Shown here piece by piece: positions 1 through 13,500 of a stretch of 64,000 nt of DNA. This DNA comes from Thunnus maccoyii (Eukaryota > Chordata > Actinopteri > Scombriformes > Scombridae). Numbering within the stretch: the first letter of the stretch is position 1; each line of letters starts with the position of its first letter. The position numbers were made by a program, and so were the translations under genes. Under the pieces are notes generated by a model. The model was not told where the DNA came from, did not search any database, and saw only the letters and a program-made list of their open reading frames with translations. The stretch covers positions 13,199,001 to 13,263,000 of the forward strand of contig NC_056540.1 in the NCBI RefSeq assembly GCF_910596095.1, written 5' to 3'.

Positions 1-953
1 AACGCTGCAGGCGCTGTATTGCCCTGGTCTCTGAGGGTTCGTCATGCATTCCAGACCGCAACAAAAAAAATCATCTGTTTTCCAGGAAGGTAGCCACATA
101 AATTTTTCAACAGTTTTTGTGAAGCTCATCAACTATGCTTTTATCTAGGCCAGACTGCGATCAGGTTCAGAGGTCTTATACTAAGGTAATTAGCGTGTGA
201 TAATCTCTGGGTGGAAGAACTGATATTAATCAGAGGTTTATAAAATGACGTATGACTGCCTCCCCTACATAAACATAACCCTGGTTGCTGTTCAAGTGTA
301 AATTATGTCCACTTGTCTGTCCGTGGGTGTTCTCGGTCAAAATGCTGTTTTTACTGACAACAGACAAAAATCATTTCTAACCTTTTAGAAATGGGCAAAT
401 CGTTGCGCCGCATAAAGCCTTAACAACGACATTATTTAACAGACCTGGATTTCCCCCCCCCCATCTGCATCAAGGTTTTTTACTGTAAAAAATAATTAGG
501 TCAATTATTGGCAACAAAATAAGGGTTTTGTCATCTGCTTTAACAGAGCTTGTTATCTATGCATGTCCTCGTTTCTATTCTGGCTCTGTTTTCTGGTCAA
601 CTGTTTGATTCAAGACCAGGCTGAGGAATAAACCAGAAGGAAAAAATGTGGAGAGAAAGCAGATGGGAGGATGAGTGAGGGTGCCTGAGGGTAGAGTGTT
701 GAACATTTAATATGAAGTAGAGTTTGTGTCCGAGGACATTTCCTTTAATGGACCTATCTCTATGGAAAATGGTGAGAGGAGAATTTGAATTGGTTTACTT
801 GTGACTGAGTTGTATTGCAATAGGAAATTAAAATTAAAATCTTGAAAATGCAGAATAAGGGCATGTGCAGTTTTCCTCAAAATCTGCCATTAAGCACTGA
901 GAAAACATTAGTTATGAATGCAAAATACAACCCGAATAGAAAGAAAAACATCC
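1..953. other. Intergenic sequence, no gene seen
   Basis: I see no supportable gene here. The sequence is AT-rich with short homopolymers. It lies beyond the most likely 3' end of kctd12, and nothing resembles a conserved coding exon on either strand. Confidence 0.5.
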
Positions 954-2933
954 TTTATTTGACAAATCAATTTGCTTTTCGCTGAACACTTTTTTAATTT
1001 CAGTGGTGTCTACGCCTGCAGCAACACACTGCAGCAGGTCTAACATATTGACTCAGATGTCAACAGCACTTCATCACACTGAAACACAACATGGCGGTTT
1101 CTAGACATTTCAGGACACATTTATTGTCACTGTCAAGACCTCCTGACAAAACAACAACCTCACACCTTATAGCTCAGGTGAAATCCTGCACTATAATGCC
1201 TCACTGGCTGTTTCTCAGCTCGAAAAAAATTCACTTTAAACTAAACCTCTTTTTCATAATCTTATTTCAGCATCTACATTTTAGATATTTCAGTAACTGT
1301 GTCTGCAATTTTGCGCCGTCAACTGGATCTTTTGTTGGACTTAAGTGCCTTCAGTTTATATTTTAGTCTGAGGTATATGATGTGCAGACCTGTCCTGAGG
1401 CTGTATCTGAAAACAACCCTCTGTTTTTACTCACTCCTGTATAACTTCAGTTATACCCGCTCGCTATAAACTGCCCTCACAGTGCCCTTGCTACAGTGGT
1501 GAGAAAACATTGAGCTTTGGCTGTCTACAGCGTAATCCTACCCTTTCTCATGGGTATTCACTTACAGTAAGTGAGAGCTATCATCAAATATGCAACAGCT
1601 TCAACTAATACTGAACTGAGTAATAAGAATAACATTATTGTTTACAGAACACTCAAAACATGATCCGCTAAGATGACTACAACTTTTTTTTTTCTTTTTT
1701 TTTTGGAAGCGACGTAGTCATGATGTCAGCCTTTTCCAAGAAGCACTTCACTCTGTTATTGAGCAAAGAAATGTTAAAGAAGCACAATGAGTTAAAAAAT
1801 ATAGAGCAGTGGGCTGCGATGTGATGTAACAACTTCCGTCTCCTCTGCTCTCCCAGTGTGGGTGATTAAAATACTGAAAGCTCCATTGCGCAATCAATAC
1901 ACACACTTCATCTGGCATCTCTAGCAACCTTTTTTTTCTCTTTCCTTCTACAAGATCTCGTGATATTTGAGATTTTATCGCTTTTTTATCAAAGCCTGTT
2001 GCGTGTTCATTTTCCACACAAGCAGCATCTTTTTGAAAAGGAAACTACACACCAACAATCAAGCTTTCCCCTTCAAAATAAAAAAAAAGTTCAATGCTTT
2101 TTTTTTTTCCTGTCCATGTGACTATATTATTCTAACAAGCAGAGGTTTTAACTAAACCCCCTTTCATTCATAACAACAACTGAACAGATGATCTATGGCA
2201 CATTCCCAACCACATGGTACTGGACACATTTTAATAAAAACTGAAGAAAATGAGATTTTTGTGTTGCACTTCTTTCTTGTGCTGGGGCTGCTCACGTCCC
2301 TCAAGGCTGATAAGATGTCCAATTATTTGGTAATTTAGTTCAGAGGAGCAGGACAGAGTCCGATCTGCTCGAGTAAGCAGGCAAAGTATAGCACTGTACA
2401 TCACGGCCACTCTTTGAAGCCCTTTCTTTTATGCCCTTATGACAACTTGAATAGTCATATAGACACACTGGGGGCTCTCATTTAACAAAATTAGCTCTTG
2501 GATACATTGTGCTTCACCAAGGCAGATGCAATATATAGAGTACAAAAGGGAAATAGTACATAGAGGGTATCAGTCTCTGCAGGAAAGGCGGTAGGGTTGC
2601 TGTGGTCAAGGACTGGGGACTACAACTAGATGGAACAGCGGCTTAAGCGGGGGCAAAAGCTGGACCTAAGGATGAGGAGAATGGATCTGGGGTTGAGAGG
2701 GGAGTGCTGTAGATTCAACCTGCAGAAGAGGTATGAAGAGTCAGAGCAGCTGCTGGGCACTGTTCACAGGATAAAAGCTGGAGGCTGCAGAGAGAGATGG
2801 AGGGGCACAACATCTACGGTACATCTACTGGTGCAGGAGCCATCAGAGAGAGAAAGACAGGATGGCTGGAGGCTGGAGAGGGGGCATTTGGAGACAGGGT
2901 TGGGGGGACCGGGGGGGAACAAAGCCGATAGTC
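954..2933 (-). other. Probable 3' untranslated region of kctd12
   Basis: This stretch follows the kctd12 stop codon and has no convincing open frame. A minus-strand AATAAA (TTTATT at 954-959) could be the poly(A) signal, giving a leader-to-tail 3' UTR of about 2 kb. Long 3' UTRs are normal for this gene in vertebrates. The end is inferred only; no cleavage data are available and other AATAAA-like words occur. Confidence 0.4.
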
Positions 2934-3788
<855 letters not shown>

Positions 3789-3869
3789 TTAGTTCTGCCA
3801 CGCAGGTGCACTTGGAGACAGCTCTAAAAAAAAAACTTCCTCGGCTGTGTTTAAAGTTCAAACTGCGGG

Positions 3870-3990
3870 ACTTCACTGTGGTCAGAGAGGCCTATTGCCT
3901 GTTAAATAGATAGCAGGTCCTGATGCAGTGGATATCCGGTGGTAACGAAGCGGCTAAACTGCAGCGCTCAATTGGTATGCGCGCAATAAA
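3870..3990 (-). promoter_or_regulatory. Likely kctd12 core promoter
   Basis: Read on the minus strand, a CCAAT box lies near 3968-3975 and a TATA-like TATTTAAC at about 3901-3908. This would put transcription start near 3870-3880 and give a leader of roughly 90 nt. The placement is inferred from motif spacing. Confidence 0.4.
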
Positions 3991-4296
3991 AGCTGGCCGC
4001 TACTCTCACATCAAAGCCAGCGGAAAGCAAACAGCCGCACAAGCACAGCCTCTACTCTAACTACAGCTTTTCCCCATAATTACTAAAACATAGCGCAGAG
4101 TGTTTCAGGCAGCGTTGAACGGAACCGTTGTGTCCATGTCCTTTACGCGCAAATAGATGTGATATCCTGGGGAAATTCTGCTTTTGACACCAGTTCTCTG
4201 ACCGGGAAATGCACGGCTTGCACAACAGTCCATAACGACTTCTTTCTCTAATTTTGGTCGGTTGTCCTCGCGTAAACAGGATCAGGTGGCCCAACT

Positions 4297-4425
4297 TCAA
4301 TTAGGCAATCCATAGTTGGTGAAATCTGTGGGTGTAAAGGTGGTGAAAAGCCACGAGACGAAGGCGATGTTCCAGAGGTAGTGAGAGACCAGGAATGTGA
4401 ATAAAAAGATCTCCAGTTTTTCCAT
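4297..4425 (-). CDS. Candidate 42-residue membrane micropeptide ORF, unassigned
   Basis: An ATG in a strong Kozak context (G at -3, G at +4) opens 42 codons starting MEKLEIFLFTFLVSHYLW and ending in GLPN. The N-terminal half is strongly hydrophobic and could form one membrane helix. Codon third positions are mostly G or C, unlike the surrounding AT-rich DNA, which hints at coding constraint. The frame stays open upstream to about 4704. I do not recognise the family. It could be a short protein, an upstream ORF on an alternative kctd12 transcript, or chance within a GC-rich promoter flank. It is only a candidate. Confidence 0.25.
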   Translation of the reverse strand: MEKLEIFLFTFLVSHYLWNIAFVSWLFTTFTPTDFTNYGLPN

Positions 4426-5863
4426 CACCCGAGGATCAGGTTTACGCGATGTGGTCAGCTGTTCGGACCCTCTGCTCCTCTCTCTTGTCAGACTGTAACT
4501 CTGCTGCAAAGTAACGGAGGATACAGCATTATTCCTCCCGGTTAGCCACGCCCACCCGCGGTGACGCGCCTCTGCTGTGATCCGGGTCAACATATCCTGC
4601 CCTGAGAGACCAGCTTGTTTACTGGAGATTCCTAACGGGCAATTATGTCTGGTGAATTTTTCATCATCATTTACTGAAATATGAATTGACCCAAATGAAC
4701 ACACAAAACCATATAATCAACTTTTCTCATATAATACGCCACATTTTTATACCTTTTGAACTGTGTTTTCCACATTTATACTGTGAAAGGGAAGATAACG
4801 GTGGCTGCAGTGATCCAAACATTCATTCATGTATTTTTTTTTATCATCTTAACCAAATAAACTATGGGATAAAATCATAAAATAATAGCACTGCCTGACT
4901 CATATGTTGTTGTAGTCTCATTAAAAACGCAGCCACTGACTTAGAAATGGGACTGCATTTCATTTTCATTTATTTTTTGGGAACACTGAGTGATCAGTGG
5001 AGTTAGTGTCCCTGTGTAGGATGGGATAACAGTGACATCTAGTGAATACTCCAGAGGAAATGTTTTCTCTAACTTGTGATTCTGGTCAGATATGGTATGT
5101 TAGTATTTTAGTGCCCCGTCCACTTACAAAAAAAATGTGTTTAGCTTGTTGTTTCTTCACTTGGATGTCTGACCTTGTATGCGCGGAGTTTGACACTTGA
5201 AGGCTGTTTTCATTCATCTCCTGAACAAGGAAAATGTCAGCATGATTATCTGGCATCCCAACTAGTTTGGAAGCCACTCGTGGTCCAACATGCAACATAA
5301 ACAGTTGTGATGTTGTGTCCAGCATTTGAGCTTTTGAAATGAGAGATACTTGCATATTCATGAATTCACAAAGGGAGAAGCAATAGATGTATTTTTTAAT
5401 GAGGAAATTGAACTTTTCTGTGGAAAAAAAAAACATGCCAACATTTTAAAACATGCCTGAAGGGGATCTTAACTCTTCTAATTATGTTTTTTTCCTTTTT
5501 CGCTTTATCAACTTTTTATGGCACCAGTGAGAACATCCTCAATTAGAACTGAGTCTGCAAAGTTGAACAATCCCAACTCAAGGTCCCCTTACTAGCCTTT
5601 TCTGGGGTTTTCAACCACATCACATGGAGTTTGCTCACTTGTCGTGGGGCAGGATCTGTTTGACGTGAGTTCAGTAGCTGTTATGACTTCATGCACAGCA
5701 CAAAGATAAGCATGAAAGTTAAATATCAGAGTCCACTTAACTTTTAGAGTTAAAAACAAAACAGATTGAGATACATCAGATGACACATCCTACAGTCAAA
5801 GTGTAAACACACAAGTAGGTAGCATGGATGAGTCAGGCAGACCTGCATAGTCAACAAGCTGCC
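4426..5863. other. Intergenic sequence, no gene seen
   Basis: The part near 4440-4620 is GC-rich and contains GC-box-like sequence, so it could be a distal promoter. The rest is AT-rich, with no supportable coding exon or repeat that I can name. Confidence 0.4.
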
Positions 5864-6162
5864 TTATGCTTTTTGACTCTTTTCTCTCTCTCTCAGCCAT
5901 GTGTTGTCCACCACATAGTCCTCACTCTGACTAATCAGCAGGCCAATTTTGCCAGTCTCCAAGCAATCTGGCGCTGATTTCCCTGAGGGCCCCCGCAGTC
6001 TCCAGCTGGCTTGCAGCGCTGTGGCCTTGTCGGCGACAATCTGGATCTGCTGACTCTGGTTATGTGGGCCACCATGGGATCTGGAGGTAATATGGCAATG
6101 CTGTCTGCCAATGAGAGGAGTTGATGACACAGTCAGGGCTCCATTTGCTGCTCCCTTCGCTG
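5864..6162 (-). CDS. Candidate unassigned exon
   Basis: On the minus strand a good acceptor (pyrimidine-rich, ending TTTCAG) precedes position 6162, and about 98 codons stay open to a stop at 5864. The segment includes IQIVADKATALQASWRL and LLISQSEDYVVDNTWL. Third positions are mostly G or C, and the other two minus frames close quickly. The wider open frame runs to a Met at 6292 with a hydrophobic stretch, but that part is AT-rich and may be intron. A possible internal donor (CAGA followed by GTGAGG) lies near 5937. I do not recognise the product; it could be an exon of an unannotated gene, a decayed gene, or chance. Confidence 0.25.
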
Positions 6163-6577
6163 AAATATGCAAAAGCAATATGCTGTGTAACACCAGTGCA
6201 GTCCAAAACAAGAATCCCAAAATAATTAGGCTCTGATGCAGCACCATATCGAAATATTTGGGATTATGGTCAGCTTTTAACCGATGCCGCACGTTTAAAA
6301 TGATTAAATTACTGTTATATTTGTATGTGGATCATCATCATCTTCCCATTCACTGACTCTGAGCAGCTCCGAAATCCTTGCACATCAGCACGTGACCCTG
6401 GATTTTTTTACTGGCAGTTTCATCATTCTAATCACATTCAGACCATAGCTCATTGATCCTCAGAAATATGGACAAAATGAATACATCAAAGAAATTAGTT
6501 TGACCTTCTGCAACAGCTGGATTATCTGTGCACGTCTGTCAGTTCTCATCACAATGATGGCCTTCAGAGGCTGTTAG

Positions 6578-6599
6578 GTGTGTGTGTGTGTGTGTGTGT
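6578..6599. repeat. (GT)n microsatellite
   Basis: About eleven GT dinucleotides in a row, followed by an imperfect tail. Confidence 0.9.
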
Positions 6600-8885
6600 A
6601 TGCGTTTGTGATGCTCTGCTGATTCAAAATGGGAAAGAGGTTCAGCATACAGAGACAGGAAATGGGAAAATGTACTTACTGCTACTGCTGTTGAAAAATC
6701 TGCATGTATTCAGAGGAAAGCAGCCAGACATGCTGCTCATACTGAATCGCTGGATAATGCAGTGAAAAAGAAGGGTTACTTAGTGAGGATTTTATGGACA
6801 TGCCTGCATATTGATCTCCGTGTCCTCAGCGGTTTCTGCTGACAGTCGCACCAGTAAGTGATTTATGAGATATTCTGTGGGATTAACAAAAAAAAAACAA
6901 AAAAAAAAACAAAAAGGCTGTTGCATCTGTATTTTCTCAGGTGTTTGTAGCACTCATGCGAACCCATCAGCACAGCCTCATTTCCCCCAGCGTGAGACAT
7001 CATACATCTTTCGAGACAGGTGACATGGAAGTGAAACAAAGCACGGCTGCAACGCTTCTCAGTCACATTGTACGGATCTATTTTTCGACAAAAAAATGTG
7101 TGTTGAAAAAGAGTGACATTCCCTTTGGGTCTCATTAGAGAGGCAGAGGACTTTTATTTGGTGGTGAGACTGAGTCATACTGACAGATGTAGCCTAAGAC
7201 ATGCTAATGAACGTAGAGGACATTAAAGCGGGAAGGCCGCGTCACCTCACACATACCCGTTATTACTGTAAACTTTCTAATTGAATCTGTTTACTCCACT
7301 TTCCCCCTGACTTTGTGCTTTTCATCTGTTTTACTGGTTACACCCGAATCAATTAATAAATCTCTTTGTTCTCTCTTTTTTTCCGTGGCCGCTCCCAAAC
7401 CAGTCATATCCTCCCTATCAAATATACTGCTCTGACTCTGACAAGTGTGGCGCCAAATTCATCTCTGATCTATTGTCAGCTCTTATAACTTCTGACATCT
7501 GTGTTCTGACTTTGAGTTGTGCACATTGATGAAACTGACTGTTGGAATTGTGTAAAATCACTATTTGCAATTCAGATTTTTGAAAAAAAAGCAACAAGAT
7601 TTCAACTTGCTGAAAGCACCCCCAGGCACTCGAACAGTGACTCCAAACCACATATTTACTTAAACCGACAACATTTTGATCCTTGACGAAGACCGCACTG
7701 GGATGAAAATGTTGTCTATTTACATAAATGTGTGATTTGGTGTCGATGTGCAGACTCTTTTCATCTGTTGTTTTCCAGTTGCTCTGCACTTACATGTGAT
7801 GCCCATATACTTATACAGCTATAACCAAACTATCCTTCAGCCAATCAAAACATAATGATTATGTAGCCTAAGCCAGCCCAAATACTGCAGCGTGACAAGC
7901 TCATAACGCAGCTGCTTGATGGGAAAACACCACTTCAGATCCAGGACAGGCTTGAGAACTGTGCAAGTGTGTCAGCTGGAGCGGCTCAGACAGTGTTTTC
8001 TCCTCACTGTTGTTGTTTAAACTTTAAGGCTCTGATTCTCTTGAAAGACCTGAGCTTGTATGTAATACTTGTGGAGATTAACGCCGCCTACTATGCGTCA
8101 TAGCAACTCCTAAACTAAATATCTCCACCACAATGAGTTTAACTCCCAACAACAAATCTTTGGAATGCCTTTGTGTCTCTGGATTTCAAGTTCAGAGCAT
8201 TAGGATTGCTGGACCAATTTCCACTGTGTGCCAACTGAAGCGGAAGACCATAATGTCTGCTGGGATAGCGCTTGCAAGATTGTGCAGCACAGCTAAGCCT
8301 CCTCTAACACTAAATCCTCTATCTTTGCACTGATGTGAGGGGGGTGAGCTAGTGATCAAGTGAATCCAATAAATGGCTTGTTTGCCACTGGAACTTTACA
8401 GAGTTACAGAGGCTTACTGGCATATTTCATCACTTAGTAAGGATTGACTCAAGTTGTATAAATGTTGAAATTGTGCTCCAAGGGTTGTTGTGTGGGCTGT
8501 AAGGCACTAAGACGTTTAAGAAAAGTAAACATATCTCTTCTGATGGAAGTTGTGGATGAAGAATGCGCAAAGTTTTCTAAGGAGACGGAGAACTATGATT
8601 GCTTCATTTCAAAATATCTCCTTGAGCAATATCTACTGGGAAACTGCGTGGAGGCCACTAAGTGTAGACAGGACAGATGACACAACTACAATCCTACACG
8701 TGTCCACTGAATCTGGCACGCTGATTAACCTAGTGGATTAAATAAAGTGTCTGTTGTCCTTGTGAGTACGTTAAAGGGACATTCTGTCATCCAAACACTT
8801 GACAAAATGCGGATTTTCTATAACTGAACCTCTACATCCGAGTTATGTGTTCAGAAAAGACAAAAAAAACATAAAAAGATAATTG
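6600..8885. other. Intergenic sequence between znf711 and the 6-kb frame
   Basis: I find no supportable gene. Short open frames around 8462-8741 lack splice context or family resemblance. AT-rich stretches and poly(A) runs occur near 6890-6915. Confidence 0.4.
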
Positions 8886-10533
8886 TTTATTTTGGTTCTT
8901 CCCCACCAGTAGTTTATCCACAATCAGACTGAAAGAAAATATAGACTAAGGTACACGAAATGCAGGGATTTTTAATATATACCACAATTAATTTCATGGA
9001 GACAGCATATGTGCATACTTTAAAGACTAATGCCAATATGATGACCACTGACTTCAAGGGTATAATCCCATGTTTGGGATTGGGTTGGGTTATTCAGGAC
9101 TGTAGGACTAGGGTCTGGGAAACTTGTTAGTGACCACAAACAAAACACAAAACCCAATCACTTATCCATAGAACAAAACAATAAATGGTTTCACCCACCA
9201 CTTTCAATGACAATTCAGTTTTGATGCAGTAATGGATCGTGCCCACTTGCTAGAGATAACACTCAAAACAATCTTTACCCACTCACAAAGCTCTGTAATT
9301 GTTTATTATCCAGGGTGCGTGTGTACGTATATACGTATATATATGTACATACAAATACCCCATACATGTAATTAAAATACAAAAAAAAAGTTATTAAAGT
9401 GCTTTCTACTGACTCAAACACACAATCTCTGAGAGAATGGTATTGATACAGCATGTTTGAGAGTTAAAAATCACTTATTTTCTGATTTGCTGTGTTCATC
9501 AGTGCTTAAGGGATAAAGACCAACAGATGTAAGGCATGATTGCAATCAAATGGTTAGCTTAGGGAGCACATCTGTGTCATAGGTTACATCACACATACGC
9601 AACTTACAGTGGCAGTCAGATATAACCACCTGAGCGGTCACCAAACGTGAAGCCAACCACCTGTCAAACTCATAATACACCTGTTAACCATCATAGCAGA
9701 TATAATAGCAGATTTCTGTCAGAAATGTGTTGTGTACACTAAAGGGATATTCTACTAATATACCAACTGCACCTTTCTCCTCGTTGCTAGACACTGCTGA
9801 TCAGACCAAATTCTGAATCAACTTTTAAGACATATTAAACAGAATATAGCCTGTATTATACATGATTAATTTAATGGAACTCCAAGTGTTCAGACTTGGG
9901 AGGAAAATGATGAAAGTACAACGGTTAGATTTAATGAAATATGCCTTTAAGGAGCGTAATGTGCGTCAACATCACTGAAAACCATTTATGAAGTCATGAA
10001 TGGCTGTGCCCCTTAAAGACCAGATGGCATTGAAAACAAATGTCAGGATAAAAGCTGGTTAATAAGGATAAGAGATACTAGTTGGTACTATGGAGGCAAA
10101 CTTCTCCTGTACTCATTCCACATCATCTGAAGAACTGGCATGACGTTCACAAAGCACCGCTTTCTGTTTTACAGGACACAGTCATCATCTTGCAGCATTT
10201 CAGCTGAGTGGGTATAAAAATATAGCATTTGAAACCCTGAATAAATGTTCATATGTGATTTTCTGCAACAAAACAAAACACAATTTACAGCTGTCCCACT
10301 CAGTGTACACACTGTCTTTTTTAGACTTCACCCCCATCTAAAATGTGTTCTTGCATTACCTCGGGGGGGAGGAGGTTTACACCCATTACAACACAGAACA
10401 CAGAACGGCAATTATAATGTTGTCGTCTTCATCAACAGCCTACATCCGTCATTTCTTTGTTAATACACTAAAATTACCTCTGGGTGTGTGACACAGATTT
10501 ACTCAGGAAAGAGGAGTGTGTTTGTGTGTGCGA
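8886..10533 (-). other. Probable 3' untranslated region of znf711
   Basis: This follows the znf711 stop and contains no coding signal. Minus-strand AATAAA words occur at 9302-9307 and 8886-8891; either could be the poly(A) signal, giving a 3' UTR of about 1.2 or 1.65 kb. The end is inferred. Confidence 0.4.
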
Positions 10534-13500
10534 TTACATCAACATGTCTTTGTGATGCCTGGCTATGTGCTGGCTCTTCTCCGAAGGCCTCCTAAAGCCC
10601 TTGGTGCAGTAGTCGCAGCGGTGGGGGTAGTCCTTGGTGTGAATGGAGATGACATGGCGTTTGAAGCCAGAAGCGTCCGTACTGTTATACTCACAATACT
10701 GGCACTGATAAACCTTTCTACCACTGTGTGTCTTCATGTGCTTCTTCAGCTCAGCGGGCTGTCGGAAGCCTCGCCGGCACCGCTTGCACTTAAAGGGGAG
10801 GTCCTTTGTATGCAAGGACAGGATATGGCGACTCAAGGTGAAGGTGTCAGGAGCGTTGAAGTTACAATGCCGGCACTGGTGCACCTTGTTGCCCTTGTGC
10901 GTCTCCGCGTGTTTCTTCAGCTCTGAGGGCCTGTGAAAGCCCTTCTCACACACATCACACTGGTGGGGGAAGTCCTTGGTGTGAACAGAGATAATGTGTC
11001 GTTTCAGGTCACTGGAGTTGGTGCTCTTGTGCTCACAGTGTGGGCACTGATGGGTCTTGTGGCCTTGTACCATCTCTATATGACGCTGGAGTTCCCGTGC
11101 GTCAGCATATGCTTGGGGACAGTGGCTGCACTTGAAAGGCAGATCTGCTCCATGCTTGCTCTTGATGTGAGTCTTTAGGTTGGACTGATCTGCACAGCGG
11201 AACTCACAGTGCGGGCAGTGATAGGGCTTCTCGCCTGTGTGGGTCCGCATGTGTTTCTTCAGCTCTGACGGGTGACGGAAGCCTTTGGCGCACTCGACAC
11301 ACACGTGTGCAAAGTTCTTACTGTGCACTGCCAGCAGGTGGCGGTTGAGCAGGCCCTGTTCAGCCGTCTCATAATCGCAGTACTTGCAGTGATGTAGTTT
11401 GGGCTCCCGATCCTTGACGATGAGCTTGTCGGAACCCAGGGGGCTGGATTCATGGTAGCGCCGTGCGTACTCAGTGTATTCTGGAGAGCGCTCACTGTTG
11501 TGGCTCAGCAGCTTGTGACTCTCCAAGTGGTTGTGGAAACTGACCTTCTTATTGGTGGTGAAGTCGCAGTCTGTACACTGGTACTTCTTCTTTAACAGGT
11601 GGTCCGGGTGGTTCTTCATGTGGCATTTGAGGAAGCCTCGCGAGCGAAACTTCTTCCCACATATGTGGCAGGGGTAGACAGTCAGAGGCATACCATCAGG
11701 TCCGATGATAACAGCTGAAAGAGAAGGTTGAAAAATGGTGTGCAACCAATTGTATTAAATTTATTTAGTATGAATCATCAAATCACATTTTCTGTTGTTT
11801 GGACACTACAAAAATGTTGAACTACAATCTCATCATGTAATAGTGCCAGAATTTTACACGGTTCATACCAGTCTGACACTGCCGCGTGTCTCCTTTCTTC
11901 TTTTTCTTAGCTTTGGGTTTGAGTGCACGGTTGGCGCCAAGCCCCTCTCGGATTTGCAGAAACGGTGTAGCTGCTCCATTCTTCACCTGATCAATGGTAT
12001 TACCTAAACAAACATGACAGTTTAGATTTTACTATCAACAGGATGGGTAACACTTTTCAGTGTGAGACCAGATTAAATGGGCCATTTTAAAAACAAGTTT
12101 GTGTTGTGGCACCTTCATGTCATAAATGTTATATATATACAAATATCTCGTTATTGAATAAGTCATCTAACAGGAATGCTGCTGTGCAGCAGCGTCTTCC
12201 GAATGATACACTTTCAACAGTCAAAGACCTGGTTGTTTTGACCTGTCTGACAAAATGCATTAAAAGCTTTTGATCAAGTGGCTTTGTAACAAAAGAACCT
12301 ACTGATGTCATCATCATCATCCTCATCACTGTCATCATCATCATCCTCTTCTTCTTTTGAATGGTTCTTAACTGCCATGTAGACCATCTTGTCACGGCCA
12401 ACTCCCAGTCTGCCTGATGATGCAGCCTCGAGGTCAGGATGGCCATTCTGGTAATCATCCTCTGTTATTACCTCTGTTCCACCTGGAAAAGTAACAAAAT
12501 TAACAATTAAAATCAAAGCCCTAATCTATATTCAGTTTAACAGGGAAGAATCTAAAAGGTAATATCTTACATTGTTGAAATGACTGATGATTGTCATTTA
12601 CCTAAATCGTCGTCTGCTTCAGCTTTGAAAATGTAGACTTTGATGACCTCAGAGCCGTCCTCCTCCTTGGACTCCTTGTCTTCCATTACCTCAGTGCTGA
12701 TCTCAAGGGGAGTGTCTCCGATGTCCAACTTCTCTCCCACCTCATCCACTAAATGACAAAAATAAAATGAAACAACCTTTGTTATCAAATTGTATCTTAG
12801 CAATAATAAACACCATATTGCACAACAGTGTCTTCTAGGTTGTGCCATCATATAGGAAGCTGTCTTACAGGAGATCATAAGATAATCCTCGGAGCTGCTT
12901 CTTGCATCATCATCCTCATCTGTCTGCAGGGGAACAGCCTCAGTTGGCAGCTGTTCGTGGATTATGGTCTCGGAGTTGGCCTCTGTCACGATCAACCCTT
13001 CTGTCACAAGCTGGTGGTCCAGAGTGTTGTCTTGGTGCTCAGAAAGCAGCTCGGCCACAAACACCTGGTCTGGCATGTCATGATGGTGGTGGTTCGAGTC
13101 CTGGATGAGGTCTGAGGTGAGGACATGGTGGTGGTGGGGGTCAAGAGCTTCCTCTATTGCAACCTCTGTCCCCAGAATATTCTCAGGCATGATCACACTG
13201 TGCTCTGAGGTCACCATGTCCTCACTGGACATTTCATGGCTCTCTACCCCTTGAGACTGCAAACTTTCTACATCTACCTCTAGACCTTCAACAACCTCTG
13301 CTTCCAAGCCCTCTACTTCCACCTCTTCCTCAAGGCCCTCAACAACATGAGCTTCCAGGTCTTCCACATCTACCTCAGTTTCCAGACCCTCTACCACTTG
13401 TGCCTCTAGACCCTCCACTTCTACCTCACCCTCTAGGCCTTCGACAACTTGAGCCTCAAGCTCTACCACCTGTGTCTGTAGCCCTTCAACCACCTCTGCT

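Noticed and set aside
5898-6085. Plus-strand exon suggested by a CT-rich acceptor and a GTAATA donor
   Set aside because: All three plus-strand frames contain stops, whereas the minus frame is open.
8462-8741. Overlapping 63- and 72-codon plus-strand frames
   Set aside because: No splice context, no recognisable family and no coding-like base bias.
10516-11178. Several open frames on the plus strand
   Set aside because: They are antisense to the znf711 zinc-finger exon and have no family resemblance.
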